In this document: one piece after another, positions 20,523-31,618 of the stretch
How the letters are laid out: each line of letters starts with the position of its first letter
Numbering within the stretch: position 1 is the first letter of the stretch
Assembly: GCA_036346355.1 (NCBI GenBank)
Contig: CM070591.1
Span: 23,978,001-24,042,000 of the forward strand
Source: Rhipidocladum racemiflorum
Lineage: Eukaryota > Streptophyta > Magnoliopsida > Poales > Poaceae
Length of the DNA stretch: 64,000 bases
Reading direction: 5' to 3'
Translations under genes and position numbers: made by a program
The notes under the pieces: generated by a model
The model's database searches: none
Seen by the model: only the letters and a program-made list of their open reading frames with translations
Told to the model about the DNA's origin: nothing

Positions 20523-22742
20523 CATAACACCCGGCATTTACTATGCCCGAATGTTACCAAACATAAGCTAAACAACATCTAAATACCACATTTAACATCA
20601 AATTCCAGCAAATGTGCATAGACTAAAAACCGAGATTTCGGCAGCACCTCCTTTGTTTTATCATGAATTTAAGAAACAGCAACAATATAGCATTATATGG
20701 CAATAAGAGAAACATCTAAACAGCAATAAATAAAGTCTTAACGACAATAAAAGACTAACATCAAGCTCTTAAAGTTCCAAGTGTCAAACAAACAATAGAA
20801 CTCTCATTAACCAAGCTAAGACTTAATTTAAAGGCCATCACACGCAATTTATTATCCAACTAAATGAATTGACTTGGGGAAACATTAAGGTGAAGCAACG
20901 TGTGAGAGTGTGACTATTCCCCTTTCCCGCATGCCGTTCTCATGGTACCTAAAACAACAAGAAAACACAAGGGTGAGTTCGAAAACTCAGCAAGCATACT
21001 GCAATGGACAACAAGCATAACAACAAGTCAATAACATCTTTCAGCATGTATAACATCTCATTCATGAATACTTATCAATACCATCATCAATTTGTATGCG
21101 ATGTAATGCATTGCTCCTGACCCTCTGGAACCTCATACCGGTATGGGAAGTACACACCCGTCGGTGTGCACCCTTTCCTCCCTTCCATCCCGAAGATGGA
21201 GGGTGCCTACTCGCTTCCAAACACCACGTGGATGGAATCACGACATAGGACTTACTCAATGGCGTTCCGGATTAGTCATAACTTTCTCACCGACCTTGCC
21301 GGACTAGTTAAGACTTTCTCACCGCCCTCGCCCTATCTCATGACATGCATGCAACCATGCCAATTATCATATTTAATTCACATATTAACACATGGCATCA
21401 TAATATGTTAAACATGCTCATCATATCATATCATTCATTAACACATGGCAAGTGGACATATATCATGTAGGCAATTCCATCTAATTTCAACATGCAACCT
21501 ACAACTTGCTATCCATCACAACACACTTGCCTCAACCACGTGCAACGGATTGGCGGGAAGAAGAGGGAACTCCGGGTCACACCACCTGCACATAGGCATC
21601 ACACACTCACAATCATAACCTCAAAACAGTACACACGCCCCCATCTAACCCGACATTGCCAACTACTCGCAAAACCTAAAAACAGAGGTTCTGTCCCGGC
21701 GGAACAGCAGCCTTGCAAAAGGCATAACTTGAGTTCTGGGACTCCAAATCGAATAAACGAGTACACCGTCGCGAAGCTTAGGAAATTTCCCAACTTTTTC
21801 TAGTTATAGGGAAAGACTGATTCGGACTCTAAAATTGTTTAATCTACAGATTACCACAATCTGTTCCAGTTACGTCACAGATTTTTAGGCGCTCGGTAAA
21901 ACAGCCATAACTTTCAAACGGCTGATCGGAAATTAACGTGCTTTACGTCCACGGAAAGATAATTAAATTATCTACAACTTCCTAGAAGTCCGTACGGTCT
22001 GATTCGGATTCTAAATCGACGGAAACTCGAACCCTAGTTCGACTGCTCAATCTGCCCGAAAACAGAAACGTGGACAACTTTAGATCTAACCCAAATTACT
22101 TCAAACCAACGCCTCCAATTGATCTAAAAACTTGATAAACACCCTAATAACAGTACCTAGATCAATTCCAAGGATCCCCATGTTCATACCTTTGCCCGAA
22201 GCACAAAACTCCAATCAATCTCCGCGGATCTCCTCGCGAATCGCTCCTCGCTCCACGTTCCTCGCTCCTCGCTCCTCGCTCCACGGGATGGATCCACGAG
22301 GTGCAGGGGTGGGGTGGCCACCCTAGGGCAGCAAGGGGTGGAGGGGAGGTGGTGTGGAGGTGGAGAGGGGGGTGGAGGGGGCGCACGGTGGGGAGAGGGA
22401 AGGGTGGATGCGGCTAGGGCTTTGGGGGGGTGGAGGGAGGCGCCAAGAGGGGAGGTGGGGCGCAATAGAGGGGAGGGGGGGCGCATATAAGGCAGGGAGG
22501 GCCTCCTTTCAGCCCTCAACAAGGAAACCTACGCTCATACGGACTCAAACACCTCCCCACTAAAGCCCACGTAAGGCCCAAACTCCCCCGGGAAGGCCCA
22601 AAACCCCGAAAACGGCCCGGAAAAGGCCCGGAAAAGCTATTAACATCCAATTCTTATGGTCTTAACCTTATTTCCACATCTCATAATGTTTATAGCCTCA
22701 TCATGTTCAATAATCAAGGATACGACACTCCGAGGTGTCACA
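20523..22742 (-). repeat. 5' LTR of A (2220 bp)
   Basis: On the minus strand it starts tgtgacacctcggagtgtcg at 22742 next to the TSD and ends near 20523 with ccgggtgttatg, a mutated form of ccggggtgttaca. By eye it is almost identical to 13729-15967 apart from small indels and the shorter 7-bp repeat. Confidence 0.88.
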
Positions 22743-22747
22743 ATGCG
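22743..22747. repeat. Target-site duplication of A, right copy
   Basis: ATGCG, partner of 13724-13728. Confidence 0.9.
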
Positions 22748-23347
22748 GGCCCCGCTTGTTAGTGGCACGTTTCCACGCGCGCGGTGCGGTGGCCTGGGCT
22801 ACGTGGCACGATCCGAGCCGTTCGATTCGGATCGAACGGTCCAGATCTAACCCTAAGGCTACAACGCAACTAACCTTGGCCGTAGGATCTAGATCTAATG
22901 GTCTAGATCTACCCTAGGTTAACACACTTACCAGCACGTGGTGATCGTGGGCCGTTGGATCTAGATCCAATGGTCCAGATCCGATCTAGGTTCTACGATT
23001 CGGGGAAACACGTGAACTCACCGTTGCCGTCCGATCTGGATCCGACGGTACACGTAGCTCGGGGGCGGCGATGGCACGCGGTGGCGCTGGATGGCCGGAA
23101 CCAAGGACGACGACCAAGTCGACGGTGCTCCGGGGCTTCTCCGGCGAGGTGAGTGGTACGCACGGGTGCGCCTTGATGCTGGGAGTACGGATCTGGGGTT
23201 AACGGCGGCGGGCGCGGGCAAAAAACGTGGTGGAAGGAAGAGGCAACTACGGCGAGCTCGCACGAGTGAATGGCGGCGGCTCAGGCGAGATGGTTTGGGG
23301 GCACGGGTGCGCACGGAAGAGAGGAACCTGGCTGTGGCGGCGGCGCA

Positions 23348-23354
23348 TTAAATA
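23348..23354 (-). promoter_or_regulatory. Candidate TATA box in the 3' LTR of C2
   Basis: TATTTAA on the element strand in the context gggcactatttaatgcgccg, about 690 bp from the LTR start. Confidence 0.4.
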
Positions 23355-24042
23355 GTGCCCTCGGCTTCCATGAATCTCGCGAAAACCGAGGCCCTCTCGC
23401 GGGCGACGGCGGAGTCTGGCGGGGACTCGGATTAGGTGACGTGGACGCACATGGGCCGTCCACGTGGCGCGATCAACGGCGGAGATGGTTCGGGCGCGGC
23501 CGTGCTACGCGCAGATTGATCCTGACCGTTCGATCTTGATCGAACGGTCCAGATAGATCCCGGGTTAGGGTCAAGTGCGATTTACGCACGCGGGCTACAT
23601 GGGCCAACGTGGGCCGTTGGATCTCGATCCGACGGTCCATGGGTTAGGGTTCGGACGCGGTTCGACCGAACCGTCTTGGCCTTGATCGGTCCGGGTCGGA
23701 CTCGGACTCGAGTCTGACTCGGGCTCGGTCGGATGAACAGTACAAACCCGTTCGCATTTTCCAGCGATTAAATAATCCAATTAATTCCCAGAAAATCATT
23801 TAATTCATTAAAAATAGCAAAACACTCAGAAAAATTCTAGAAAATATTTTGGAGCATTTTGGACTCAAATAAAATATTTCCAACAAAAATTTATTTGTAA
23901 AATCAAATTCTTCAATTATTTCAAAAGGGACTAAATTCAAATAAATCCAAATAAATCCTAATAAATTCCAAAAAATTCCAAAAATTTACCAAAGTGCCAA
24001 ATCTTAGTTAAATTCATGAAAAGCAAAAATTGGGTTGTTACA

Positions 24043-24055
24043 AACCTCCCCCCTT
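24043..24055 (-). other. Polypurine tract of C2
   Basis: The minus strand reads aaggggggaggtt directly before the LTR start tgtaac. The same tract precedes the LTRs of the tandem array at 28929 and 37855. Confidence 0.85.
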
Positions 24056-24084
24056 GACAGAATCTCATCCCCGGGATTCAGGGC

Positions 24085-24287
24085 TTACTAAAGAATAGGT
24101 TCGGAAACTCTTTCTTCAAATCCTCCTCGCGCTCCCAAGTTGCTTCACTCTCCGCATGGTTGCTCCATTTTACTCTGCAGAAACGGGTTGACTTGTTTCT
24201 CGTCTCTCGATCCATTGTGTCCAGAATCTTCACGGGGTGCTCCTTGTAAGTCAAATCCTCTTGTAGCTCGATTGACTCTAGCGGTGT
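24085..24287 (-). pseudogene. Chromodomain of C2 pol
   Basis: In a frame different from the integrase ORF, the minus strand encodes ELQEDLTYKEHPVKILDTMD, then R-TRNK-TRFCRVKWSNH and EATWEREEDLKKEFPNLF. This is a classical chromodomain with the K-VKW core and the E-TWE-E helix start, fused to the end of integrase as in chromoviruses. In this lineage it is thought to guide integration to marked heterochromatin, which fits the nested arrangement here. A single frameshift near 24290 separates it from integrase. Confidence 0.8.
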
Positions 24288-25256
24288 CTACTCATCAGGT
24301 ACTCGAAGACACTTCTTCAGCTGGGACACGTGGAACACGTCATGTACTCCTGCTAGTGATTGCGGTAGCTCCAGCTGGTACGCAACTTCACCTCTACGGC
24401 TGAGAACCTTGAATGGTCCAACATATCGCGGCGCGAGTTTTCCTTTGGCGTGGAATCTCTTAACTCCCTTGAGTGGCGTAACTCTAAGATACACGAAATC
24501 TTCTGGTTCAAAGCTCAGGTCTCGGCGACGGTTGTCGGCGTAGCTTTTCTGTCTTGACTGTGCTATCTTCAGTCTTTCTCGGATCATGGCAATCTATTCT
24601 TCGATCTCTTGAATAATGTCCGGTCCAAAGACACGGCGTTCACCTATCTCATTCCAGTTCAATGGTGTTCGACAAGGTCGACCGTATAAGGCCTCAAATG
24701 GTGACATTTGCAAACTTGCTTGGTAGCTATTGTTGTAGCTGAACTCAGCATACGGCAGACTTTTGTCCCAGGAGGTGGCATAAGCCAATGCACACGCTCT
24801 TAACATATCCTCTAGTATCTGATTAACTCTCTCAGTCTGTCCATCCGTCTGAGGGTGATAAGCTGTATTGAAATTCAAACGGGTGCCCATGGCTTCATGC
24901 AGCTTGTTCCAGAATCTCGAGGTAAACTGGGTACCTCTGTCCGATACGATCTTCTTCGGCACTCCATGCAAATAGACGATCCTGGTCATGTACAATTCTG
25001 CTAACTTATCTCCCGAGTAAGTGGTCTTTACTGGAATAAAATGGGCGACCTTAGTCAAGCGATCCACTATAACCCATATGGAGTCATAACCTCCTTGAGT
25101 CTTGGGTAAACCGGTAGTGAAGTCCATTCCGATTTCCTCCCACTTCCACTCAGGTATCCGTAACGGCTGAAGCAACCCTGCAGGTCTTTGGTGCATTGCC
25201 TTGACTCTCTGACATATGTCACACAGAGCGACATGCTTGGCAACTTCACGCTTCAT
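24288..25256 (-). pseudogene. Integrase of C2
   Basis: The segment 25256-24594 is open for 220 codons. It contains the zinc-finger end (CDICQRVK), the DDE core (GMDFTTGLP; VSDRGTQFTSRFW; DGQTERVNQILEDML) and SPFEALYGRPCRTPLNW. After an in-frame stop the frame resumes at 24587 with RQKSYADNRRRDLSFEPEDF, GKLAPRYVGPFKVLSRRGEV and GVHDVFHVSQLKKCLRVPDE. All three catalytic acidic residues are present. Just upstream, the expected ERFWWPSMKRE reads F-stop-W at 25266-25268, so the protein as read is broken. Confidence 0.9.
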
Positions 25257-25665
25257 GCTCGGCCACTAGAATCTTTCTCTTAAATCCTGATACATCTTGG
25301 CGCTTCCCGGATGAATCGAATACTTGGAGTCGTGGGCATCTTCTAAGATCAACTGCTTCAGCTCCTTCTGGTTTGGCACACAAATTCTCTCCTACATCCA
25401 TAGCGTGCCTTGCTCATCCAGTTTGAAGTTTTTGCCTTGCCCTCGTCCATTTTGGACTTAATCCTGCGGATCTTGTCATCATCCTTCTGTTCTTCTCTGA
25501 TCTGATCCTCTAGAGTGAGCTTCACTTCTAGTGCGGCCAAGAATCCTTCTGGTACGACTTCAATCTGCATCCTCTGAAATTCATCACATAGCTCGTCCTG
25601 ACTCGTGGCTATCAACACATTTACGGTATAGTTTTTTCGACTCAGAGCATCGGCCACCACGTTCG
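25257..25665 (-). pseudogene. C-terminal end of RNase H and linker of C2, after the insertion
   Basis: The frame picks up at the insertion point with NVVADALSRKNYTVN, continuing HYHPGK from 39993 onward. The linker follows (SQDELCDEFQRMQIEVVPEG, EDQIREEQKDDDKIRRIKSK), then a frameshift near 25440 and the KYSIHPGSAKMYQDL part of the integrase zinc finger. Restoring the order shows that the array interrupted a once continuous pol gene. Confidence 0.85.
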
Positions 25666-25670
25666 CCTTT
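25666..25670. repeat. Target-site duplication of the tandem array, left copy
   Basis: CCTTT, identical to 39988-39992. Confidence 0.9.
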
Positions 25671-28600
25671 TGTCGGGACCCCGAATTTGCAAATCCGGAC
25701 CCTCTATGTATTCAGCACTAGTCCAGGAATGCGCTAGTGCACACAGTCTTAACATCGGTAAATATCACAATCATACCAAACGATACCAATAAAGTACTTT
25801 ATTTAAATAACCAAACTGGTTACTTGACCTTATGGTCAAGTTACAAATGTATGCCTCGTAAGGCGAAACTTATTAAAAGAGAAATAATAGCAGCGGAAAA
25901 TCAAATAACTTCGTGGCGCCATCCAGTATACCACAGGCAACTGACTGGGCTCGCTTCCCTAAGTAGACGGATCTTCTTGGAGTTCCTCCTCCAAAGCTGG
26001 CGTAATCTCCTCTTCAACTGATATTGTGTTGAGGCAAGGGTGAGTACTTGGTACTCAGCAAGTCATGCACAGAATGCAAGCTAATATACTATATGCATGG
26101 CTTGGTACAAAGGAATAGCTTAAGGTATATTTGCAGTAAACAGCTTTTGACAAGTAATATAAGTAGATTCGAAAGCAGTAGAAATAAATAAAGCATAAAT
26201 AACTTCTCAAGAAGTTTAAATAACATTTTCCCCATCCTAAACCACATTTCCATCATCTTTATTACTAAACCAAACCAACTTTTCAAATCCAAGTTATTTT
26301 TTGAGAAAGTCTAACCCTTGACTGTAATTCCCGAGCATTGTCCAGTACCGTGGACTCGGCTATTTAAATAGATTCTACACTCTGCAGAGGTTATGCACTT
26401 TACCCACAAGATACAGTCAAACACCACAAAGGCTAGTTCCCGTAACAAAGCCTTTCGGAAGCCTCAAACAACACAGGTGGTCCTCCCCGGTTCGTGCTCT
26501 ACACCATCCCTTCCCTTAGCCAAGGCGAAGTATGGGACCAACACACCGTTAGATGGGTATCTGGCCACAGCCACGATACGCTCCCCCGTACAATCACACA
26601 AACGGTGTAATTGACACCCTGAGGCTCCACAAGTGAGTCCTTAGCGACTTAGTCAACTAGAGCCGTCCCATTCCAGCATGTGGTTGCAAGTATGACCCAG
26701 TTCAAAGGCTTGCAAGGTTAAGTCCTTAGAGTGACCAGGGCAAGACTACCCGAAGAACCAAATCAACATCCCCAGTGCCACACTGGCCCACCTGATTACT
26801 CTTGCCACATGCCCCTGGCCGAAATCGTTTATCAAACCCCAGTTGATTACCATGCACCACGTGCCATCAACATCACATGATACTTTTCCAAAACAGGTTC
26901 AATATACCATTAAGTCAATATTAACATTTGATTGTCCAAAATCATGTCATGAGCACGTAGCAGGTCTAAGCAGTGTACTACATCGGTCTAAACCCATGTT
27001 GGCAATTTAATAATGTCCAACTAGTAAACCACAACTAGGGTGAGAAAGGGTCATGGCACATACTTAAGTAATCAAGGTGTCATACAGCAAATTGGTACTT
27101 ATCTAACCCCCATGTTTAAACAAAGTATCTTTCTAATTGAACTTGCATGCAATAGTTTAAATCAAAATAGATTTCGAAATAGGATCAACATGGTCAAAGC
27201 ACAACTTGCCTTCAAAAAGCACTTGCTCTTGGTCTTGAGTTGGATCCCGAGTCAATACTTTTCCTTCGAATCCTTCCGGCACTTCAACGTCTACTCGTAA
27301 AGCGTGCAAATAGCAAATACACAAATAAACAATAGGCAAAAACATCCCAAAACTCCAGATAAAATCCATAAACAAAGAGAACATAATTTTCTGGATTTTT
27401 AGAAACTGGAATCGTTCAAATCGGAGTTAAAACGCAAAAGTTATAAGCGTTTGAAGTTTGAATCTAAATTTGAAATCATTATTTCGAATTAATAAATCAT
27501 TTTCTTTTTTCGGAAATTAATTATTGCGTCAGCATGGACACGCGTCGGCTCTGATTGGTGGTGGCGTCGGTGGCTCATGGGCTCACCACGGTAGCAGTTC
27601 GGTCCACGGTGGACCCGGTCCCACGGCTCGGGTGAGGCCGACATGTGGGACCCACTGTCGGTCGCGGGGTCTCACGCATAAGCGGTGGCGTGTGGGCCCT
27701 CGACATCACGGGGCCAGCGTGTCGAGGACACGCTCACACGCAGCGTCACGGCCGACGCGTCGGTCCACCTTCCCAACACGTGGCGCAATCCCGGCCGTTG
27801 GTTTGAAAATCAACGCGGCGGATTAGATCTAGTGTTGACGCGTTTGGGTTAACGCGTTGATTTGGACCGTTGGATCTAGATCCGATGGTCGAGATTAGAT
27901 CTGAAATCGTAACGCAATCTCACCGTGCGATGGCGTGGCGTGATCTCGGCGTTGGATCTTGATCGGACGGTGAGAGCTCGCGTCCGGCGATGGCTTGCGC
28001 GGCGGCTGCTCACCGGCGCGGAGGACGACGACCTTGCCGACGGCGTTTCTGGCGCGCTCCGGCGAAGTGAGAGATCCCCTCGGGTGCGTCTCGTCACGGT
28101 GGTTCCGGATCTGGGCTCCTTCTCGGCGGAAGACGACGGACGGCGGCGGAATCGAGCAAAACCCGCGGCGGAGTGTTACGGCAACTCCGGCGAACGATTG
28201 CGGCTGAACGGCGGCGGCTCCGGCGACGTTGTCTAGGTCTACGGGTGCGCGCTGAAGTCTAGGTCACGGCCGTGGTGGCGGCGCGCATTAAATAGCAGCC
28301 TCGGCGTCGGTGAAACGCACGGAGACCGAGGTCGACACTGCCGACGGCGGAGTCCGGCGGCAGAGAGAGGGTGACGCGTGCACGCGCGACACCGTTGGAT
28401 CTCGATCCAACGGTGCGCGAGTTTGGGTCCGGTCGGACTCGGCGAGCCGGCTCGGTCGGGCTCGGGCTCGGTGGCGTGGCTCAATCGTGGCCGTTGGATC
28501 AAGATCCAACTGGCCACGCGGTTAGGGCTCGGCCGAGTGGGTTGGCCGAGTCACGCGGCTCAGTCGGACTCGAACTCGAGTCTGACTTCGGGCTCGATCG

Positions 28601-28928
28601 GATGAACAAGATGTAGACTTCGGTTTGGATTTCCAGCGATTTAATATTTAAAATAATTCCCAGTAATTCATTTAATTCATTAAAAATAGCAAAATACTCA
28701 GAAAAATTCCAGAAAAATTCTGGAAAATGTTTTGGATCATTTTGGACTCAAATAAAATATTTCCAACAAAATTTTATTTGCAAAATCAAATTCTTTAATT
28801 ATTTCAAAATGGAATAAATTCAAATAAATTCCCAAATAAATCCAAATAAATTCCAGAAAATTCCAAAAATTCACCAAAGTGCCAAATCACATATGAATTT
28901 AAGAGAAGCAAAATTTTGGGGTGTTACA
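25671..28928 (-). repeat. Left (3') LTR of the array (3258 bp)
   Basis: It ends gggtcccgaca at 25671 (element strand) and starts tgtaacaccccaaaatttt at 28928. It matches the middle LTR almost base for base except for clustered small differences at about 27540-27760. A TATTTAA candidate promoter is at 28288-28294. Confidence 0.9.
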
Positions 28929-28942
28929 AACCTCCCCCCCTT
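28929..28942 (-). other. Polypurine tract of the array's full interior
   Basis: The minus strand reads aagggggggaggtt before the LTR start. Confidence 0.85.
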
Positions 28943-28959
28943 AATAGAATCTCGTCCCC

Positions 28960-30774
28960 GAGATTCAGGGCTCACTACAGAATAGGTTTGGAAACTCTTT
29001 CTTCAAATCCTCTTCGCTCCCTAAGTCGCTTCGCTTCCTTCATGGTTGCTCCACCGAACTCTACTGAAGCGAATTCGACTTATTTACGGTTTCTCGATCC
29101 ATTGTGTCTAGAATCCTCACAGGATGTTCCTTATAAGTCAAGTCCTCTTGCAACTCAATTAACTCGAGCGGTGTCTGCTCTCGTGAACTCGGAGACACTT
29201 CTTTAATCGACACATGGAATACATCATGTACTCCTGTTAACGACTGTGGGAACTCCAGCTGATAAGCAACTTCGCCTCTGCGACTCAAAATCTTAAATGG
29301 TCCAACATAACTGGGTGCAAGTTTCACTTTGGCATGGAACCTCTTAACTCACCTAAGAGCCGTAACTCGAGGTATACAAAGTCTTACGGTTCAAAACTCA
29401 AGTCTCGGCGACGATTGTCAAGATAACTCTTCTGTCGAGATTGGGCTATCTTCAACCTTTCCCTAATCATAGCGATCTGTTCTTCACCTCTTGAAGAATA
29501 TCAGGCCCAAAGACACGCTGCCACGGTCTCATTCCAATTCAATGGCGTCCGACGAGTCGACCATACTGATGCCTCAAAGGGTGACATCTATAAACTGGCT
29601 TGATAACTGTTATTGTAGCTGAACTCGGCATACGGCAAACTCTTATCCCAAGAAGTAGCATAAGCCAATGCACAAGCTCTCAACATATCCTCTAGAATCT
29701 GGTTGACTCTTTCGGTCTGTCCATCCGTCTGTGGATGATAAGTCATCTTGAAGTTCAAACGGGTTCCCATGGCTTCATGCAACTTATTCCAGAACCTTGA
29801 GGTAAATTGGGTACCTCTGTCCGATACAATCCTCTTTGGCACTCCGTGCAAACAGACAATCCTGATCATGTATAATTCTGCTAATTTATCTCCCGAGTAA
29901 GTGGTCTTCACGGGGATAAAATGGGCTACTTTAGTCAAGCGATCCACTATAACCCAATGGAGTCATAACCTCCTTGAGTCTTCGGCAAACCGGTAATGAA
30001 ATCCATTCCGATTTCCTCCCACTTCCACTCAGGTATTTTCAGCGGTTGTAGCAATCCTGCTGGTCTCTGATGCATTGCCTTGACTCTCTGGCACACGTCG
30101 CACAATGCAACATGCTCGGCAACTTCACGTTTCATACTCGGCCACCAGAATCTCTCCTTCAGATCCTGATACATCTTGGCGCTTCCAGGATGAATTGAGT
30201 ACTTAGAGTCATGGGCTTCTTCCAAAATCAGTTGCTTTAACTCCTTTTTGTTAGGCACACAAATGCGATCCTTCATCCACAACGTGCCTTGCTCATCCAA
30301 CTTGAAATCCTTTGCCTTGCCTTCCTCCATTTTGGACTTAATCCTACGGATCTTGTCATCATCCTTCTGTCCTTCTCGGATCTGGTCCTCTAAAGTAGGC
30401 TTTACTTCCAATGCGGCCAAGAATCCGCTAGGTACAACCTCAATCTTCATCTTTTGAAAATCCTCACATAACTCATCCTGACTTGTGGCTAGCAACGTAC
30501 TCACGGTATGGCTTTTCCGACTCAGAGCGTCGGCTACTACGTTGGCCTTCCCGGGATGGTAATGGATTCCAACATTGTAGTCCTTGATCAACTCTAACCA
30601 TCTTCTCTGCCTCATATTCAGGTCCGACTGGGTGAATATGTACTTAAGGCTCTTATGATCCGTATATACTTCACATCTGTTTTCAATCAGATAGTGACGC
30701 CATATCTTCAAGGCATGCACTACGGCAGCTAACTCTAGGTCATGTGTCGGATAATTTTCCTCATGCGGCCTCAA
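28960..30774 (-). pseudogene. RNase H, integrase and chromodomain of the array's full interior
   Basis: From 30774 the minus strand is open for 275 codons: HDLELAAVVHALKIWRHY, TDHKSLKYIFTQSDL, HYHPGKANVVADALSRK, the linker and the integrase HHCC region (SIHPGSAKMYQDLKERFWW, CDVCQRVK) up to GMDFITGLPKTQGGYDS. A 3-bp loss with a shift at about 29955 ends it. The next 119 codons (29947-29588) carry VSDRGTQFTSRFW and DGQTERVNQILEDML. The C-terminal part is in pieces, with GVHDVFHVS, then EHPVRILDTMDRET of the chromodomain before a stop. It would be catalytically complete apart from the breaks. Confidence 0.88.
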
Positions 30775-31618
30775 CTGCCTTGATGCATAAGCGACGACCT
30801 TTCCATTCTCGCATCGGACACATCCAAGTCCTTGGCGCGATCGTCACAATAAATGTTGAAGCTTTGAGCAACATCCGTAGAACTAACACCGGTCTTGATG
30901 TCAATCGCTTCTTCAGCTCTGAAATCCTTCCTCACATTCAAGCGTCCATGCAAACTTCTTTTCCTTCTTCAAGAATTGCGTAAGAGGTTTCGCAATTGTC
31001 GAAAAGCCTTCGATGAAACGGCGGTAGTATCCTGCCATTCCAAGGAAACTCCGAATGGGTCACGATCTTGGTACTCCCAATGTAACACAGCTTCTACTTT
31101 GCTTGGATCTACGGTGACTCCTTCATGCGGTCATTACATGTCCAAGAAACTCCACCTTGTCCTTCCAAAAATCACACTTGCTGAACTTGGCGAAAAGTTG
31201 CTTTGTCCTCGGCTTTTCCAAAACTCGCCTTAAGTGTTCGGCATGTTCATCCTCCGCCTTGGAGTAGACTAGGATATCGTCTATAAACACGACGACAAAC
31301 TTGTCCAAATATTCCATGAACACCTTATTCATCATATTCATGAAATAATTTGGCGCATTAAATCGGCCCAAAGGACATAGCGTAAACTCGTAATGTCCAT
31401 ATCTTGACGAGAATGCGATCTTGAATATCTTCGATCGGATCTTCAATCGATGGTATCCCGATCTCGAGATCAATTTTGGAGAAAACTCCGGCTCCTCTCA
31501 ACTGATCAAACAAATCATCAATCCTGGGTAGCGGATACTTATTCTTCACGGTGACTTCATTGAGTGCACGGTAGTCAATGCACATCCTGAAACTCCCGTA
31601 CTTCTTCTTGACGAACAA
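30775..31618 (-). pseudogene. Reverse transcriptase of the array's full interior
   Basis: Two overlapping frames carry GSFRMCIDYRALNEVTVKNK, YPLPRIDDLFDQLRGAGV, FSKIDL, then KFVVVFIDDILVYSKAEDEH with the catalytic FIDD, and FLGHVMTA. MSFG and NAP motifs are split between frames near 31360-31380. The corresponding RT in C2 (40250-41245) is open throughout, so the breaks can be located base by base by comparison. Confidence 0.85.

Larger units (their letters stand above)
13729..22742 (-). mobile_element. Element A: chromovirus-like gypsy element with decayed genes
   Basis: A 9.0 kb element on the minus strand with LTRs of 2220 and 2239 bp, an interior of 4555 bp and a perfect 5-bp TSD. The interior keeps recognisable protease, RT, RNase H, integrase and chromodomain-like segments in the usual order, but in many frames. 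Only a stub of gag remains: about 0.8 kb separates the presumed gag start from protease, where a full gag would need about 1.3 kb or more. The two LTRs are almost identical by eye, so the insertion is recent although the genes are ruined. It is the closest thing here to an autonomous partner for the non-coding elements B and G, whose LTRs and polypurine tracts are similar. Confidence 0.9.
11499..24042 (-). repeat. 3' LTR of C2, split by element A
   Basis: The two parts are 11499-13728 and 22748-24042, together about 3525 bp. They join cleanly once A and one ATGCG are removed: '...gctgac-atgcg-ggccccgctt', as in the uninterrupted counterpart at 46366-46384. The LTR starts tgtaacaaccc at 24042 next to the polypurine tract and ends tcgggacccg-side at 11499. 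A TATTTAA candidate promoter lies at 23348-23354. Confidence 0.9.

Noticed and set aside
23018..23539. Arg/Ala-rich ORFs on both strands in the C LTR
   Set aside because: High GC content removes stops in every frame; they have no recognisable domain and are not conserved between LTR copies.
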